Shown one piece after another: positions 4,225-5,329 of a stretch of 5,329 nucleotides of DNA (positions within the stretch are counted from its first letter, which is position 1; each line of letters starts with the position of its first letter). The notes beneath the pieces are model-generated. The model had not been told where the DNA came from, searched no databases, and was given only the letters and a program-made list of their open reading frames with translations. The stretch is from positions 1 through 5,329 of the forward strand of contig URTB01000108.1 of the NCBI GenBank assembly GCA_900550595.1, read 5' to 3'. The translations under genes were made by a program, and so were the position numbers. The stretch comes from an uncultured Collinsella sp. Lineage in GTDB: Bacteria; Actinomycetota; Coriobacteriia; Coriobacteriales; Coriobacteriaceae.

Positions 4225-5247
4225 ATGGCGCAGATGAGAATCAAGGACATTGCCGCCGAGGCGGGCGTGAGCCCGGCCACGGTCTCGCGCTATCTCAACA
4301 ACCGCCCCGGGCAAATGACCGAGGAAACCCGTGCTCGCATCGCGGCGGTTATCGAGCGCACCGGCTATCGCCCGCGTGCCGCCGCGCGCAATCTACGCAG
4401 CTCGCGCACCAACCTCATCGGCGTGATCCTGGCCGACATCGCCAACCCGTTCTCCAGCGCCATGCTCGAAGGGCTTTCCGTCAGCGCCGCCGCGCGCGGC
4501 TGCTCGCTCATGACGGCCATTAGCGGCAACGACCCCGCTAAGGAAGCGGAGTCGCTTACCAGGCTTATCGATGCCGGCGTGGACGGCCTGGTCGTCAACA
4601 CCTGCGGAGGCAATGACGAGGCGATCGCTGCGGCAGCGGGACGTCTGCCTGTTGTGCTGCTCGACCGCGACGTTGCCGACGGCGGTGTCGATCTGGTGAC
4701 ATCTAACAACCGTGAGCTGGTCGCTGGCTTGGTAGACGAGCTCGCCGCCGCTGGCAGCGAGCGCCTGTGCCTGCTCACCGAGGCAAGCGACGACAGCCCC
4801 GTGCGTCGAGAGCGCGCCGAGGCCTTTACCGACGAGCTGTCGCGCCGCGGACTTGCGGGCGAGGTTGTCACCCTGGCCGACGGTGGCGCCACGGGCATCG
4901 GCCGCTTGGACGAGACCATGCGTGACTATGCCGGTAAAAAGCTCGGCCTCATTGCCGTCAACGGCCTGGTCTTCCTGCGCCTGACCGAGGCTCTGGCGCA
5001 GCTTGGTCCCTCGTTACCGGCTGGTCTTAAGATTGCGACGTTTGACGATTATCCTTGGAACCACGTGCTCTTTGGCGGTGTGACCACAGCAGCGCAAGAC
5101 ACCCTCACCATTGCCGAGCGCGTAGTCGAGCGTCTGTCCGAGCGCATCGACGTTGTTACCACCACCGTGGGCGAAGCCGCAAAGCTCGCCCCCAAGCGCA
5201 TCGAGGTTCCTGGTCACATTGAACACCGCGCTTCGACTTCGCGCTAG
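4225..5247 (+). CDS. LacI-family transcriptional regulator, KdgR-like
   Basis: The 340-residue protein has the normal length and two-part build of LacI/GalR repressors. Residues 5-26 are the helix-turn-helix (RIKDIAAEAGVSPATVSRYLNN), followed by GYRP (47-50), a hinge around ARNLRSSRT (54-62), and the start of the sugar-binding domain at IGVILADIANPF (65-76). LLDRDV (Asp147-Arg148-Asp149) and FDDYPW (273-278) sit where the family contacts its sugar; FDD-x-x-W followed by TTAAQ resembles KDG-type regulators from memory. The ATG at 4225 is chosen because GGGGTG lies a few bases upstream and the helix-turn-helix starts almost at once. An in-frame ATG at 4177 would add 16 unconserved-looking residues with no ribosome site; the ATG at 4234 is also possible. 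It diverges from kdgK with operator motifs between them, so it probably represses kdgK-eda and is released by KDG or a relative; the ligand is inferred. Confidence 0.92.
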   Translation: MAQMRIKDIAAEAGVSPATVSRYLNNRPGQMTEETRARIAAVIERTGYRPRAAARNLRSSRTNLIGVILADIANPFSSAMLEGLSVSAAARGCSLMTAISGNDPAKEAESLTRLIDAGVDGLVVNTCGGNDEAIAAAAGRLPVVLLDRDVADGGVDLVTSNNRELVAGLVDELAAAGSERLCLLTEASDDSPVRRERAEAFTDELSRRGLAGEVVTLADGGATGIGRLDETMRDYAGKKLGLIAVNGLVFLRLTEALAQLGPSLPAGLKIATFDDYPWNHVLFGGVTTAAQDTLTIAERVVERLSERIDVVTTTVGEAAKLAPKRIEVPGHIEHRASTSR

Positions 5248-5329
5248 CCGCTCGTTCGCAACGGCCTGTTCGCGCACGTTTTTTGAGCGCTTGATACGCT
5301 TTAACCCTGCGGAAACATTTTTCTGCGAT
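5248..5329. other. Non-coding tail after the LacI-family gene
   Basis: These 82 bases to the window edge carry no supported gene. A run of six T (5279-5284) follows a GC-rich stretch 31 bases after the stop codon, but only a weak 4-bp CGTT-CGC-AACG hairpin (5253-5263) precedes it. I do not call a terminator with confidence. Confidence 0.4.

Noticed and set aside
1..5329. CRISPR array, tRNA, rRNA or insertion sequence
   Set aside because: No regularly spaced direct repeats, no tRNA cloverleaf or rRNA segment, and no transposase frame were seen on either strand.

Overview
The window is GC-rich bacterial DNA with compact coding sequence, strong Shine-Dalgarno sites and intergenic regions of about 235 to 390 bases. 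Codon use rich in GCC, GAG, GTC and CGC, together with the gene set, suggests a high-GC gut-type actinobacterium of the Coriobacteriia (Collinsella-like). That placement is an inference from style and not proven here.

Layout, left to right: (1) the C-terminal 235 residues of an IlvD/Edd family dehydratase (+), closed by a clean intrinsic terminator; (2) a GntR-family regulator with an FCD-type ligand domain (+), bracketed by two copies of a 67-bp hairpin-forming repeat and followed by a large structured terminator; (3) a convergent intergenic region holding a 33-bp-stem hairpin back to back with the terminator of the opposite operon; (4) on the minus strand, kdgK (2-keto-3-deoxygluconate kinase) followed after a structured 253-base gap by eda (KDPG aldolase); (5) a divergent control region with a 24-bp-paired hairpin, two tandem LacI-type operator motifs and a TATACT box; (6) a LacI-family regulator (+), probably the local KDG repressor.

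Together the genes describe the lower Entner-Doudoroff branch. KDG is phosphorylated by KdgK to KDPG, and Eda splits KDPG to pyruvate and glyceraldehyde 3-phosphate. The divergent LacI-family protein probably represses kdgK-eda and itself through the operators between them. The dehydratase may supply KDG from a sugar acid, or may be an ordinary branched-chain amino acid enzyme; the visible fragment does not settle this. The GntR/FCD regulator could respond to a related acid.

The enzymes and regulators are of familiar kinds. The unusual part is the non-coding DNA: nearly every intergenic region carries strong dyad symmetry, including a repeated 67-bp palindromic element and a 33-bp stem whose G-U pairs point to a plus-strand RNA.
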